Positions 1-8,327 of a stretch of DNA of 64,000 nt are shown one piece after another. The notes under the pieces were generated by a model. It searched no databases. It saw only the letters and a list, made by a program, of their open reading frames with translations, and was not told the DNA's origin. The stretch comes from Halomonadaceae bacterium T82-2 (GTDB lineage: Bacteria > Pseudomonadota > Gammaproteobacteria > Pseudomonadales > Halomonadaceae): NCBI GenBank assembly GCA_001577635.1, contig LSBP01000015.1, positions 49,216 to 113,215 of the forward strand. Reading direction: 5' to 3'. The stretch's first letter is position 1, and each line of letters begins with the position of its first letter. Made by a program: the position numbers and the translations under genes.

Positions 1-265
1 GAAGATCGACGTCGCGCAGGAGGCCAACGAGCTGCAGACCACGCTCGGCCTGGTCGCCTCGGGCTTCGGCATCACCCTGGTGCCCGAGCAGGTGCGACGC
101 CTTCAGCGCGACGGGGTCGCCTATACCCCCCTGGCGGACGAGCACATCACCATCCCGATTCTCTGCAGTCGGCGCCGCAACGAGGCGCCCGGCCCGATCA
201 TGCAGGAGGCCAACGCGATTCTCGAGGTGATGGTGGAAAACCGCCGCAGCGGACGTTACCCGTGA
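1..265 (+). CDS. LysR-family regulator, C-terminal fragment (runs in from the left edge)
   Basis: The first complete codon is at base 2, and the frame stays open to the TGA at 263-265. The 87 visible residues end a LysR substrate-binding domain: a stretch beginning ANELQTTLGLVASGFGITLV is the usual helix and strand near the effector pocket of CatR/BenM-like regulators. The N-terminal DNA-binding helix-turn-helix lies outside the window, so the regulated pathway cannot be told. A GTG at 80 is internal and is not a start. The gene is followed by a tandem repeat and the convergent TRIC-type gene. Confidence 0.8.
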   Translation, partial: KIDVAQEANELQTTLGLVASGFGITLVPEQVRRLQRDGVAYTPLADEHITIPILCSRRRNEAPGPIMQEANAILEVMVENRRSGRYP

Positions 266-279
266 ACCGGGCAGGCGGC

Positions 280-384
280 GTCAGGCGTCAGGCGTCAGGC
301 GTCAGGCGTCAGGCGTCAGGCGTCAGGCGTCAGGCGTCAGGCGTCAGGCGTCAGGCGTCAGGCGTCAGGCGTCAGGCGTCAGGC
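280..384. repeat. Heptanucleotide tandem repeat, 15 perfect copies of GTCAGGC
   Basis: Fifteen uninterrupted copies of a 7-bp unit fill 105 bp between the stop of the LysR fragment and the 3' end of the convergent TRIC-family gene. There is no variation between copies, which points to recent slippage expansion. The unit is not a multiple of 3 and no convincing gene reads through it, so it probably acts as an intergenic length-variable locus, or has no function. It is not a CRISPR array because there are no spacers. Confidence 0.97.
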
Positions 385-388
385 GGGA

Positions 389-997
389 TCAGGGAAACAC
401 CGGCAGCGCCAGGTGCCAGCGGATGGCGGCCAGCCGCAGCGCCAGCGTGATGCCGATGCATGCCAGCATGGCCACCCCGGCGGGCAGCGGCAGCCGGAAC
501 AGCACCACATAGGCGGTGGCCCCGGCCATCGAGGCGGTGGCGTAGATCTCCTGGCGCAGCACCAGCGGCACGCGGCGGGCCAGCACGTCGCGCAGGATGC
601 CGCCGGCCACCCCGGTCAGCATGCCCATCAGCACGGCCACGCTGCCGCCATGCCCCAGCACCAGGGCCTTGTGGGTGCCGATCGCCGTGAACAGCGCCAG
701 GCCGAAGGCATCGAGCACCGGCAGGACGGCCTGCGAGAGCCGGTGAACGTGGCGCAGGCCGACCAGCGACAGCGCCACGGTGGCGGCGATCACCCACAGA
801 TAGCTGGGGGCGGTGACCCAGAATACCGGCCGCACGCCGAGCAGAAGATCGCGCAGCGTGCCGCCGCCGATGCCGGTCACCGCCGCCAGCACCAGCATGC
901 CGAACGGGTCCATGCGGGTGCGGCTGGCGAGGATCACCCCCGACAGCGCGAATACCGCCACCCCGGACAGGTCCAGCCAGTAGATCCAATGTGCCAA
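389..997 (-). CDS. TRIC-type (YicG/UPF0126) membrane protein
   Basis: The roughly 200-residue protein is almost entirely hydrophobic, with about seven membrane segments. It shows the internally duplicated pattern of the family: two copies of a glycine-rich motif, GIGGGTLRD in the first half and GVAGGILRD in the second. The family is known for trimeric cation channels, and bacterial members are inner-membrane proteins of uncertain substrate. I chose the TTG at 997 because GAGGTG lies 6 bases upstream. A GTG at 1006 is also in frame but sits inside that ribosome site. It lies downstream of the porin gene with a short gap and may be co-transcribed. Confidence 0.85.
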   Translation of the reverse strand: MAHWIYWLDLSGVAVFALSGVILASRTRMDPFGMLVLAAVTGIGGGTLRDLLLGVRPVFWVTAPSYLWVIAATVALSLVGLRHVHRLSQAVLPVLDAFGLALFTAIGTHKALVLGHGGSVAVLMGMLTGVAGGILRDVLARRVPLVLRQEIYATASMAGATAYVVLFRLPLPAGVAMLACIGITLALRLAAIRWHLALPVFP

Positions 998-1044
998 GTG
1001 AAACACCTCGTCTGCGATGGAATGCCGAGGCGCGGCCGCTCTGT

Positions 1045-2358
1045 TCAGAAATTATAGGAATATGTCAGATAGAGCCGGTCGGCATCGTGGGTGATGAATC
1101 CCGCCGGAGGCGCATAGGTCAGCGCCCTGCCGTCGCCCGAGGCCGGCTGGCCCTGCGTCTTGAAGTCGACGTGCAGCCAGGCCAGCGACAGGCCATCCAG
1201 CGGCCCCGAGAAACGATACTTCAACAGGCTCAGGAACTCGCGGCGCGAGAAGTCCCGATAGCCATCGGCCGAGCCGGAGGCGGCGTAGTGGCCGTCCCAG
1301 CGCAACCCGTCGAGACCCAGCGCGGCCAGATCGAGGCCGGCGCTGAGCTTCCACATCGCCTCGCCTTGAAGCCCGAACCAGTAGAAGTTGTTGGCAGCGC
1401 TGTCCCAGCTGCCGTAGTCCCCGGCGAACAGCAGGCGATCGTAGTTGTCGCCGCTCACCTTGTTGTAGGCGAGCCCCAGATAGCCGCCATGGCGCCGCCA
1501 GGTGGCGGCCAGCTCCGTGTAACGGGCATCGTGCGACGCCTCCGCCGGGTAGCGACCGGGCACGGCCCGGGTCTCGAACAGGTTGCCGCCATCACGCTGG
1601 GCGCCGTATTTCAGTCCGACCGCCAGCGTCGAGTCTCCGGGCAGCGAGAAGTCGCGGCTCAGCCCGAGGAAGGACTCGTCGAGATAATCGTGGGCGGTCA
1701 AGTACTCGGCATCGAGCCGGACCTCGCCCGGCAGCACGTAGCTCAGCCCGGCCAGGTCCACGCTGTCGATGGTCTGGCCGTCGATGGTATGCAGGTCATC
1801 GCCCCAGCCCGATTCGTCGCGCCGGCTGAAACGCTCGATGCGTGCCGCATAGAGTTTGAGATCGCGATAGTCGTAGGCAATATCGTAGCCGATCGAGGCG
1901 GCCGGCAGGATGCGGGTGGTGTTGTCGGCGTAGAGGTGATAGTCACGCACCTTCTTGCCCCAGCCCATATGCAGCCGATTGCCGTCATCGCCGAAGCGCA
2001 GCTTGAGATAGGCGGTGATCGGCTTGGCGATGGGATCCGGGTCCTGGACGTCGCCGTCGGCGGAGAGGTTGCTGATGTTGTCGGCCTCGTCGCCCACATG
2101 CAGGGCGTCGGCGGCGGCATAGCCGAGATCGAGACCCAGCGTGTCGCGATAATAGCCCGACCGATAGTCGAGCAGCAGCGCCTCGACCCACTCGTCGCGG
2201 GTCGGACCGACACCCCCGTCCGGGTCCTCGTTCCAGTAGTACTGACGGTACTGCAGCTGTGTCTGGCCGTCGGCGAAAAACCCGCTGGCGACAGCCAAGG
2301 TGGGCGCCAGGCTCAACAACAGGGCACTGCCTGCCAGGATACGGGTAAAAGGGATCAT
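1045..2358 (-). CDS. OprD-family outer membrane porin
   Basis: The protein of 437 residues has a clear signal peptide (residues 1-24, cleavage after AVA). It is rich in alternating aromatic strands and ends in an aromatic-terminal beta strand (YLTYSYNF), as expected for an outer-membrane barrel. Content such as a strand reading RILPAASIGYDIAYDYRDL resembles OprD-type specific porins, which pass small carboxylates, amino acids or peptides. An in-frame extension reaches 2499, but the ATG at 2358 is preferred because it begins the signal peptide and has GAGGT upstream. The neighbouring M20 hydrolase and symporter suggest that the porin feeds the same uptake route; this is inferred from position only. 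Confidence 0.85.
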   Translation of the reverse strand: MIPFTRILAGSALLLSLAPTLAVASGFFADGQTQLQYRQYYWNEDPDGGVGPTRDEWVEALLLDYRSGYYRDTLGLDLGYAAADALHVGDEADNISNLSADGDVQDPDPIAKPITAYLKLRFGDDGNRLHMGWGKKVRDYHLYADNTTRILPAASIGYDIAYDYRDLKLYAARIERFSRRDESGWGDDLHTIDGQTIDSVDLAGLSYVLPGEVRLDAEYLTAHDYLDESFLGLSRDFSLPGDSTLAVGLKYGAQRDGGNLFETRAVPGRYPAEASHDARYTELAATWRRHGGYLGLAYNKVSGDNYDRLLFAGDYGSWDSAANNFYWFGLQGEAMWKLSAGLDLAALGLDGLRWDGHYAASGSADGYRDFSRREFLSLLKYRFSGPLDGLSLAWLHVDFKTQGQPASGDGRALTYAPPAGFITHDADRLYLTYSYNF

Positions 2359-2551
2359 GATGACCTCGTGTAGTGTTGTCGTTGTAGTCGATCTCGCGGG
2401 GTCGGCGTGGCGACCGGACGCACGCCGCCGGGCCTGCCCCGGCAGAGGCAGGTCGGCAACAATCAGGTAGTGCTGGAGCGGGGCGAATCCGGGCTGCAAG
2501 CCACCCGGCAGGAACGCCCCGCGAAGGTCGGGCGAGAACCGCCCGCCGTGC

Positions 2552-3859
2552 TCAGTCGGCCGTCAGCCAGGCCAGTGCCCCGCTCGCCAGGGCTTCGATG
2601 CCGGTGCGCAGGGTCACGGGATTGCCCGGAAAGTAGTAGGGCGAGTGCGGCATCTCCAGATGGCGCATCTTTTCCGCCACGCTCTGGCCCGGCGTGGCCT
2701 GCCAGCGCTCCTCGGGGGTGGCGCCGATGAACCAGTAGACGTAGGGGATGTCCTCGCCGCCGAAGCCGCCCGCCGCGGCGGTGCCGAAGTAGGGAAAGTC
2801 CTCGCTGCCGTTCAGGCGCGGCATGGCGAACACCTGAGCCTCGCCGAACTGCGCGGCATGCGCCCGCTGCAACTGCGCCACGCCGTCCGGGTCGTTGTTC
2901 AGGGTGATGGTCTCCGAGAGCACCCGGAACTCCGGCTCCCTGGGCGAGCGACCCGCCTCGCACTCGGCACGGATGATGCGCCGGATCGATTCCAGCACCT
3001 GCTGGTGCAGGGCATCGTCGAAGCTGCGCACGTTGATCTCCAGCTCGGCGCTGTGGGGAATGATGTTGCCCTGGGTGCCGGCCTGCAGCTTGCCCACCGT
3101 GACCACCACGGTCTGCTCCGGCGGCACCTCGCGGGCGACGATGGTCTGCAGCCGGGTGACAATGTGCGCGGCGATCACCACCGGGTCGACGGTCTGCGCC
3201 GGCATCGAACCATGCCCCCCGGCGCCGTGGACGGTCACCCCCAGGGTGGTGGCGGCCGCCATCGCCTGGCCGGGAATGTGACCCACCGTGCCGGCCAGGG
3301 CCGGCATGTTGTGCTGGCCGAGCACGATGTCGGGCCGCGCGAAGCGCGTGTAGAGGCCGTCGTCGAGCATCGCCCGGGCGCCGCCGAAGACCTCCTCGGC
3401 CGGCTGGCAGACCAGCATCAGGGTCCCGCGCCAGCGCTCGCGCAGTTCCGCCAGCACCGCCGCGGCGCCCACCAGGCAGCTGCTGTGCAGGTCATGGCCG
3501 CAGGCATGCATCACCGGCACCTGCTTGCCCTCGGATGTCTCGGCGCGCTCGTGGCTGGCGAAGTCGAGCCCGGTCTGCTCGGCGATGGGCAGGGCGTCCA
3601 TGTCACCGCGCAGCATGACCGTCGGCCCGTCGCCGTTGCGCAGCATCGCCACCACGCCGGTGCCGCCCACGCCGCGGGTCACGTCGTAGCCCAGCGCCTC
3701 CAGCGTCTCGGCGAGGCGGGCGCTGGTTTTGTGCTCCTGAAACGGCAGCTCGGGGTAGCGATGCAGCTCCCGGTAAAGGCCCTGCACGCGCTCGTGGGTC
3801 CGCTCGACCTGTTCATCGATGGCCGCCGTCAGCGTGGCGACCGAAGCTGGATTGCTCAT
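2552..3859 (-). CDS. M20-family amidohydrolase (zinc aminoacylase/hippurate-hydrolase type)
   Basis: The protein of 435 residues carries the M20 metal ligands in order: a GDMDALP motif near residue 90, HACGHD near 125, and PAEE near 160 with the catalytic glutamate. A dimerisation (lid) domain with a GAGGHGS motif follows near residue 210. Members hydrolyse amide bonds of N-acyl amino acids or auxin-like conjugates; the substrate here is unknown. The start at 3859 is chosen because GGAG precedes it. An upstream ATG at 3871 would bury that site. It follows the symporter gene after 31 bases, so transporter and hydrolase probably form one uptake-and-cleavage operon. Confidence 0.9.
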   Translation of the reverse strand: MSNPASVATLTAAIDEQVERTHERVQGLYRELHRYPELPFQEHKTSARLAETLEALGYDVTRGVGGTGVVAMLRNGDGPTVMLRGDMDALPIAEQTGLDFASHERAETSEGKQVPVMHACGHDLHSSCLVGAAAVLAELRERWRGTLMLVCQPAEEVFGGARAMLDDGLYTRFARPDIVLGQHNMPALAGTVGHIPGQAMAAATTLGVTVHGAGGHGSMPAQTVDPVVIAAHIVTRLQTIVAREVPPEQTVVVTVGKLQAGTQGNIIPHSAELEINVRSFDDALHQQVLESIRRIIRAECEAGRSPREPEFRVLSETITLNNDPDGVAQLQRAHAAQFGEAQVFAMPRLNGSEDFPYFGTAAAGGFGGEDIPYVYWFIGATPEERWQATPGQSVAEKMRHLEMPHSPYYFPGNPVTLRTGIEALASGALAWLTAD

Positions 3860-3890
3860 GAGACTCTCCATCTGACTAGGAAGGGATGCG

Positions 3891-5339
3891 TCAGGCATCG
3901 GCCCGGCCGGCCACGGAGCGCACCGTGAACGCCTGGCAGAGGCCGAGCACCGCCAGGTTGACGAGCATGCCCCAGACCCCGGCGTGCCAGCCCAGCGGCG
4001 AGCCGATACCGAAATCGAACAGCAGGAAGGCGAGGCTGCCGGCGACGGCACCCGCCATCACGCTGTGGCGACGCAGGCTCGGGAAGAACAGCGCCCCCAG
4101 CACCATCGGGAAGAGTTGCACGATCACTCCATAAGCGGTCAGCAGGATCATGACCAAAGAGGCGGGATTGAGCAGGGCGATGACGTAGGCCAGCAGCGAC
4201 AGGCCCAGCACGCTCCAGCGGGTCGCCGTCACCGTGGCACGCTCGTCGGCCCGCTGCATCAGGGTGGGGCCCAGCACGTCCCGCACCAGCACGATGGCTG
4301 CGGTATGGGCCAGGTTGGCGCCGGTGGACATCGCCGCGGCCAGCGCCCCGGAGAGCATCAGGCCGATTACCCAGGGCGAGAAGTCCGCCATGTCCATGAC
4401 CAGCCGCAGCAGCACGGTGTCGGCACGCGCCAGGGGCGCGTCGGCGAAGGCCAGGATGCCGGCGAAACCGATCAGCAGCAGCGGTACCAGCAGATAGGCA
4501 TAGAGCGGGTAGAAGACGCTGACCTTGCGCAGGGTCCGACCGCTGTCCGCCGAGTAGAACTTCATGAACAGGTGCGGCCACATCGCCCCGCCGAAGGCGC
4601 TGACCAGCACCGCGGTGCTGAAGTAGCCCCAGTTCATGTCGGTGGCCCCCGGCAGGGTCAGGTATTCGGGCGCGGCCTGCTGAATCTGCGCGAACATCTC
4701 GCCGACCCCGCCGTAGAGACGCTCCGAGACCGCCAGCCCCAGGAACCAGGCGATGAAGATCATCATGACGCCCTGCACCAGGTTGGTCCATCCGATGCCG
4801 TTCAGGCCGCTGCAGAACACGTAGGCGGCCACCACCACGAAGGCCAGCAACGCCCCCAGCCAGAAGGGAATCATGCCGTCGGTGGCGGCCTGGAACAGCA
4901 GGCCGGCGCCGGCGATCTGGATCGTCAGGTAGGGCACCAGGGCCACCACGCCGATGATCCCGGCCAGCATGCCCAGCGGCTTGCTGCGGTAATGGTCGGC
5001 GATCATGTCGCCCTGGGTCAGGTAGCCGCGCTCGCGCCCCAGCCTGGCCACCCGCGGGCCCAGCGCCCAGATGGTGATCGGCACCAGCGACAGGTAGGCG
5101 AGGATATAGAACGCCGGCGCCCCGCGCTGGTAGGCCCAGCCCGGTGTGCCGAGGAAGGCGAAGGCGGAGAAGATCTCGGCGCCGAGGATGAAGAACAGGA
5201 TCACCACGCCGACATGGCGGCCGCCGGCGACATAGCCCTCCAGGCTCGAGCTCGACTGGCCGCGGGCGCGCAGGCCCACCACCAGCACCATCGCCAGATA
5301 GGCGAGCGTGACGCCGACCACGATCACGGAATCACTCAT
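3891..5339 (-). CDS. Sodium:solute symporter (SSS family)
   Basis: The 482-residue protein has about 13 hydrophobic segments and the SSS-family layout, including the core around GYLTQGDMIADHYRSK and a conserved glycine-rich helix near GLNGIGWTNLVQGVMM. Such proteins couple import of organic solutes to the sodium gradient, a common strategy in halophiles. The start at 5339 follows GGAGG by 8 bases. It overlaps the stop of the small upstream gene as ATGAGTGA, so the two are translationally coupled. The substrate is not identifiable, but the downstream M20 hydrolase suggests an acylated amino acid or a related amide. Confidence 0.9.
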   Translation of the reverse strand: MSDSVIVVGVTLAYLAMVLVVGLRARGQSSSSLEGYVAGGRHVGVVILFFILGAEIFSAFAFLGTPGWAYQRGAPAFYILAYLSLVPITIWALGPRVARLGRERGYLTQGDMIADHYRSKPLGMLAGIIGVVALVPYLTIQIAGAGLLFQAATDGMIPFWLGALLAFVVVAAYVFCSGLNGIGWTNLVQGVMMIFIAWFLGLAVSERLYGGVGEMFAQIQQAAPEYLTLPGATDMNWGYFSTAVLVSAFGGAMWPHLFMKFYSADSGRTLRKVSVFYPLYAYLLVPLLLIGFAGILAFADAPLARADTVLLRLVMDMADFSPWVIGLMLSGALAAAMSTGANLAHTAAIVLVRDVLGPTLMQRADERATVTATRWSVLGLSLLAYVIALLNPASLVMILLTAYGVIVQLFPMVLGALFFPSLRRHSVMAGAVAGSLAFLLFDFGIGSPLGWHAGVWGMLVNLAVLGLCQAFTVRSVAGRADA

Positions 5340-5544
5340 GGCGGTCGCCTCCATGCCGCACGACGAAGGCGACCCACATGCCGGCGAACAGCACCAGCAT
5401 CCACAGGATATACCAGGCGAACAGGAACGGCAGGCCCAGCACGGTGGGCTCGATGCGGTTGGCGATCAGGGCGCCGGGCCAGATCATCGCCAGGGTGCAG
5501 ATGGCGAAGTGCAGCCCGACCAGACAGTGATAGGTCTTGTTCAT
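5332..5544 (-). CDS. DUF3311 small membrane protein, symporter partner
   Basis: The 70-residue protein has two hydrophobic helices and an IEPTVLGLPFLFAWYI stretch typical of DUF3311 proteins, which sit beside SSS transporters and probably form a small accessory subunit in the inner membrane. An in-frame extension to 5592 exists, but the ATG at 5544 has a purine-rich GAGGGGG upstream and gives the usual length. The stop overlaps the symporter start by 8 bases, so it is the first gene of the symporter-hydrolase operon. Confidence 0.8.
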   Translation of the reverse strand: MNKTYHCLVGLHFAICTLAMIWPGALIANRIEPTVLGLPFLFAWYILWMLVLFAGMWVAFVVRHGGDRHE

Positions 5545-5683
5545 GGTCGATGTGTCCCCCTCGCTCACGGCGAGGTTGTTGTGGCTTGTCATTCCACTAT
5601 GGGCGCCGCCAGGCCATCGAAAAAATAGTTATAATGGATACCAGCCATCGCAATTCGGCATGACTGTCAGCAAGAGTCCCGCC
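5545..5683. promoter_or_regulatory. Divergent promoter region between the symporter operon and its LysR regulator
   Basis: This 139-bp gap separates two divergent genes, the classical place for a LysR operator. A perfect TATAAT at 5630-5635 reads toward the regulator; its centre TTATAA is palindromic and could serve either direction. No good -35 match is visible 16-18 bases upstream, which fits activator-dependent expression. A specific LysR binding site could not be fixed by eye. Confidence 0.35.
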
Positions 5684-6571
5684 ATGGAACTTCGTCAGCT
5701 TCGCCACTTCCTCGCCGTGGTCGAGACGGGCTCGGTATCGGCGGCCAGCCGTCGGGTGCATATCGCCCAGCCGGCGTTGACGCGCCAGATTCGTCTGCTC
5801 GAGGAGTCGCTGGACACACGGCTGTTTCACCGCCACGCACGGGGCATGCAGCTGACCGTGGCCGGTCGCGCCCTGGTCGAGGAAGCCCGGGAACTGCTCG
5901 ACCACCACGATCGCATCAAGTCGCGGCTCTCGGCGCTGGGCCAGGGTGTGGTCGGCAAGGTCAGCCTGGGGGTGACGGTGACCCACTTGTGGGTACCGCA
6001 GGTGGCACGGCTGCTCGCCGGTTATCGCCAGCGCTATCCGAACGTCGCCTTCGAGGTCTTCCCGCTGCTGTCCGGACCGCAGCTCGACCGGCTGCGCGAG
6101 GAGCAGCTCGACGCCGGGATTCTCTATCTCGACGGCGCCGACCAGCCGGGCCTGGAAACCCGCCTGCTGCACCGCGACCACCTGATTCTCGCGGTGCCCG
6201 ACGCCTCCCGCTGGGCGGTCTCGCCACCGGCCACGCTCGCCGAACTGCGCGATGCCGATTTCGTCTGGGGCTTTCGCCAGGCATCGCCGGTCTACTACGA
6301 CCGCATGCTCGCCCACTTCCGGCGGCTCGATTTCCATCCCCGAGTGGTGCAGTACGGCGCCGACAACATCGCCATCCTCAGCCTGGTCGCCGCGGGGCTG
6401 GGTATCGCCGTCGTCCCCGCCTCCAGCAGCGCGCACCCGATGCCCGGCATTCGCTTTCTGCGCCTGCCCGAGCTCGACGACTGCGACATGCCGCTGTGGT
6501 TCGCCTGGCGAACCGGCAACGACTCGCCGGCGCTGGCCAACCTGATCGCCCTGGTGGAAGAGACGATGTGA
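5684..6571 (+). CDS. LysR-family transcriptional regulator
   Basis: The 295-residue protein has an N-terminal winged helix-turn-helix (residues 1-60, beginning MELRQLRHFLAVVETGSVSA) and a C-terminal substrate-binding domain in which the LVAAGLGIAVVP strand is conserved. It reads divergently from the DUF3311-symporter-M20 operon and most likely controls it. The start at 5684 matches the family's usual MELRQLR beginning. An ATG at 5660 is possible and would add 8 residues, and the open frame to 5537 runs through the promoter and is rejected. Confidence 0.9.
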   Translation: MELRQLRHFLAVVETGSVSAASRRVHIAQPALTRQIRLLEESLDTRLFHRHARGMQLTVAGRALVEEARELLDHHDRIKSRLSALGQGVVGKVSLGVTVTHLWVPQVARLLAGYRQRYPNVAFEVFPLLSGPQLDRLREEQLDAGILYLDGADQPGLETRLLHRDHLILAVPDASRWAVSPPATLAELRDADFVWGFRQASPVYYDRMLAHFRRLDFHPRVVQYGADNIAILSLVAAGLGIAVVPASSSAHPMPGIRFLRLPELDDCDMPLWFAWRTGNDSPALANLIALVEETM

Positions 6572-6605
6572 CGGCATGCCAGGGCATCGCCGGCGCGGCA
6601 TTGAA

Positions 6606-6635
6606 TTGACCCGAACTAGACGACCGGTCTATATT
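6606..6635 (+). promoter_or_regulatory. Promoter of the TetR gene with overlapping operator
   Basis: TTGACC at 6606-6611 and TATATT at 6630-6635, spaced 18 bases, form a good sigma-70 promoter. The operator TAGAC-N5-GTCTA (6617-6631) fills the spacer. A transcript would start at about 6642, the first base of the ATG, and no ribosome-binding site precedes it, so the mRNA may be leaderless. Confidence 0.7.
6615..6631. promoter_or_regulatory. TetR operator, copy 1
   Basis: The 17-bp sequence ACTAGACGACCGGTCTA contains the inverted arms TAGAC and GTCTA around a 5-bp centre. An identical 17-mer lies upstream of the downstream reductase gene at 7294-7310. Two identical palindromes flanking a TetR gene are strong evidence for autoregulation and control of the neighbour. 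Confidence 0.8.
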
Positions 6636-6641
6636 CCAGAC

Positions 6642-7274
6642 ATGACTCGAACCGCATCTCCGCCCCGCCGCGGGCGGCCGCCCAGAACGCCCCGCGATGA
6701 TCCCGATACCCGGGCCGCGCTGATCCGCAGCGGCACCGAGGTGCTCACCGAACAGGGCTTCGCGGTCTCCGGCATCGACGGCATCTTGAAGCGCGTCGGC
6801 GTGCCCAAGGGCTCCTTCTACTACTACTTTTCCAGCAAGGAGGCCTTCGGCCGGGCGGTCATGGAACACTACGGCCAGTACTTCGCCCGCAAGCTCGACC
6901 GCCACCTGACCAATCCCGAGCTGACGCCGCTGCGCCGCATCGAGGCCTTCGTCGCCGACGCCCGGGCCGGCATGGCGCGCCACGACTTCCGCCGCGGCTG
7001 CCTGGTGGGCAATCTCGGTCAGGAGGTCGGCGGGCTGTCGGACGACTACCGCCAGTGGCTGCGCGATACCCTCGCGGACTGGCAGCAGCGGCTGGCCCGC
7101 TGCCTGCGGGAGGCGCAGGACGCCGGCGAGCTGTCGCCCCGGGCGGACTGCACGCGGCTCGCCGAGGCCTTCTGGATCGGCTGGGAAGGCGCCGTCATGC
7201 GTGCCCGGCTCGAAGCCGATGCCTGGCCGCTGGACGCCTTCGTCACCCACTTCCTGGCGGGCCTGCCCCGCTAG
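6642..7274 (+). CDS. TetR/AcrR-family repressor next to an AcuI-type reductase
   Basis: The 210-residue protein has an N-terminal TetR helix-turn-helix (roughly residues 30-75; the recognition helix ends in KGSFYYYFSSKEAF) and a C-terminal ligand-binding domain. It is followed after 51 bases by a YhdH/AcuI-type acrylyl-CoA reductase. Both genes carry the same operator, so it probably represses itself and that gene; AcuR, the known regulator of acuI in other bacteria, is of the same family. The ATG at 6642 is chosen because it begins the conserved domain and sits at the predicted transcription start. The open frame to 6576 passes through the promoter. Confidence 0.9.
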   Translation: MTRTASPPRRGRPPRTPRDDPDTRAALIRSGTEVLTEQGFAVSGIDGILKRVGVPKGSFYYYFSSKEAFGRAVMEHYGQYFARKLDRHLTNPELTPLRRIEAFVADARAGMARHDFRRGCLVGNLGQEVGGLSDDYRQWLRDTLADWQQRLARCLREAQDAGELSPRADCTRLAEAFWIGWEGAVMRARLEADAWPLDAFVTHFLAGLPR

Positions 7275-7293
7275 GCGCTTTTTCAGGCCACCG

Positions 7294-7310
7294 ACTAGAC
7301 GACCGGTCTA
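7294..7310. promoter_or_regulatory. TetR operator, copy 2
   Basis: This 17-mer is identical to 6615-6631 and ends 15 bases before the reductase ATG, just upstream of the AAAGGAG ribosome site. A repressor bound here would block either a local promoter or read-through from the TetR gene. Confidence 0.8.
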
Positions 7311-7325
7311 AAAGGAGACAACCCC

Positions 7326-8306
7326 ATGTTCAAGGCCATCCTGATCGACAAGACCGACGACGGCCAGCAGGCCACGCTCGAGACGCTGGACGAGGCCCGC
7401 CTGCCCGACGGCGACGTGACCGTGCGGGTCGAATGCAGCACCCTCAACTACAAGGACGCCCTGGCGATCACCGGCAAGGGGCCGGTGGTGCGCGAGTTCC
7501 CGATGGTGCCGGGCATCGACCTGGCGGGCACCGTCGAGACGTCGAGCCACCCCGACTACCGCCCCGGCGACGAGGTGGTCCTCAACGGCTGGGGCGTCGG
7601 CGAGAAGCACTGGGGCGGGCTGGCCGAGAAGGCCCGGCTGAACGGCGACTGGCTGATCCCGCGCCCCGCCGCCTTCAACGCCCGCCAGTGCATGGCCATC
7701 GGCACCGCCGGCTACACGGCGATGCTCTCGGTCATGGCGCTCGAGCGCCAGGGCGTGACGCCGGAAAGCGGCGAGATCCTGGTGACCGGCGCCAGCGGCG
7801 GCGTGGGCAGCTACGCCATCACGCTGCTGAACCGGCTGGGCTATACCGTGGTGGCCTCCACCGGTCGCCCCGAGGAGGCCGAGTACCTGAAGTCGCTGGG
7901 CGCCAGTGAGCTGATCGACCGGCGCACGCTGTCCGACCCCGGCCGTCCGCTGGCCCGCGAGCGCTGGGCGGGCGCCATCGACGCGGTGGGCAGCCATACC
8001 CTGGCCAACGTGCTGGCCGCCACCCGCTACGGCGGCGCGGTGGCGGCCTGTGGCCTCGCCCAGGGCATGGACCTGCCCGCCACGGTGGCGCCCTTCATCC
8101 TGCGCGGGGTGACCCTGACCGGCATCGACAGCGTGATGCAGCCGCGCGAGGTGCGCATCGAGGCGTGGCGCCGGCTCGGCGAGCTGCTGCCGGCCGAGTC
8201 GCTGGACGCCATCACCCGCACCATCGGCCTGGACGAGGCCATTGCCCAGGCCGACGAACTGCTGGCCGGGCGCGTGCGCGGCCGCCTGGTGGTGACGCTG
8301 GACTGA
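7326..8306 (+). CDS. acuI: Acrylyl-CoA reductase (NADPH) family oxidoreductase, YhdH/AcuI type
   Basis: The 326-residue medium-chain reductase lacks the zinc ligands of alcohol dehydrogenases. It has the family's GIDLAGTV strand, a [11 protein letters not shown] segment typical of YhdH/AcuI, and a nucleotide-binding [10 protein letters not shown] motif near residue 155. AcuI reduces acryloyl-CoA to propionyl-CoA and protects cells against acrylate, for example during DMSP breakdown. AGGAG lies 9 bases before the start. A TetR operator lies just upstream, so expression is probably induced by a small electrophile or its CoA ester. The family call is firm; the exact substrate is inferred. Confidence 0.85.
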   Translation: MFKAILIDKTDDGQQATLETLDEARLPDGDVTVRVECSTLNYKDALAITGKGPVVREFPMVPGIDLAGTVETSSHPDYRPGDEVVLNGWGVGEKHWGGLAEKARLNGDWLIPRPAAFNARQCMAIGTAGYTAMLSVMALERQGVTPESGEILVTGASGGVGSYAITLLNRLGYTVVASTGRPEEAEYLKSLGASELIDRRTLSDPGRPLARERWAGAIDAVGSHTLANVLAATRYGGAVAACGLAQGMDLPATVAPFILRGVTLTGIDSVMQPREVRIEAWRRLGELLPAESLDAITRTIGLDEAIAQADELLAGRVRGRLVVTLD

Positions 8307-8326
8307 CCCGGCGCGCCACGGCCGGG
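8307..8326. terminator. Short hairpin between convergent genes
   Basis: CCCGGC (8307-8312) pairs with GCCGGG (8321-8326) around an 8-base loop in the 21-bp gap between the reductase and the convergent regulator. No T-tract follows on either strand, so termination efficiency is uncertain. Confidence 0.35.
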
Positions 8327-8327
8327 G

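Noticed and set aside
280..384. Tandem array taken as a CRISPR
   Set aside because: The units are 7 bp, contiguous and identical, with no spacers and no cas genes nearby.
262..450. Short plus-strand reading frame through the heptamer array
   Set aside because: It exists only because the 7-bp repeat is open in that frame; the translated GVRRQAS repeat has no support and no ribosome site.
991..2373. 460-residue plus-strand frame across the porin gene
   Set aside because: It is antisense to the OprD-type gene, which has a signal peptide, ribosome site and barrel-type end.
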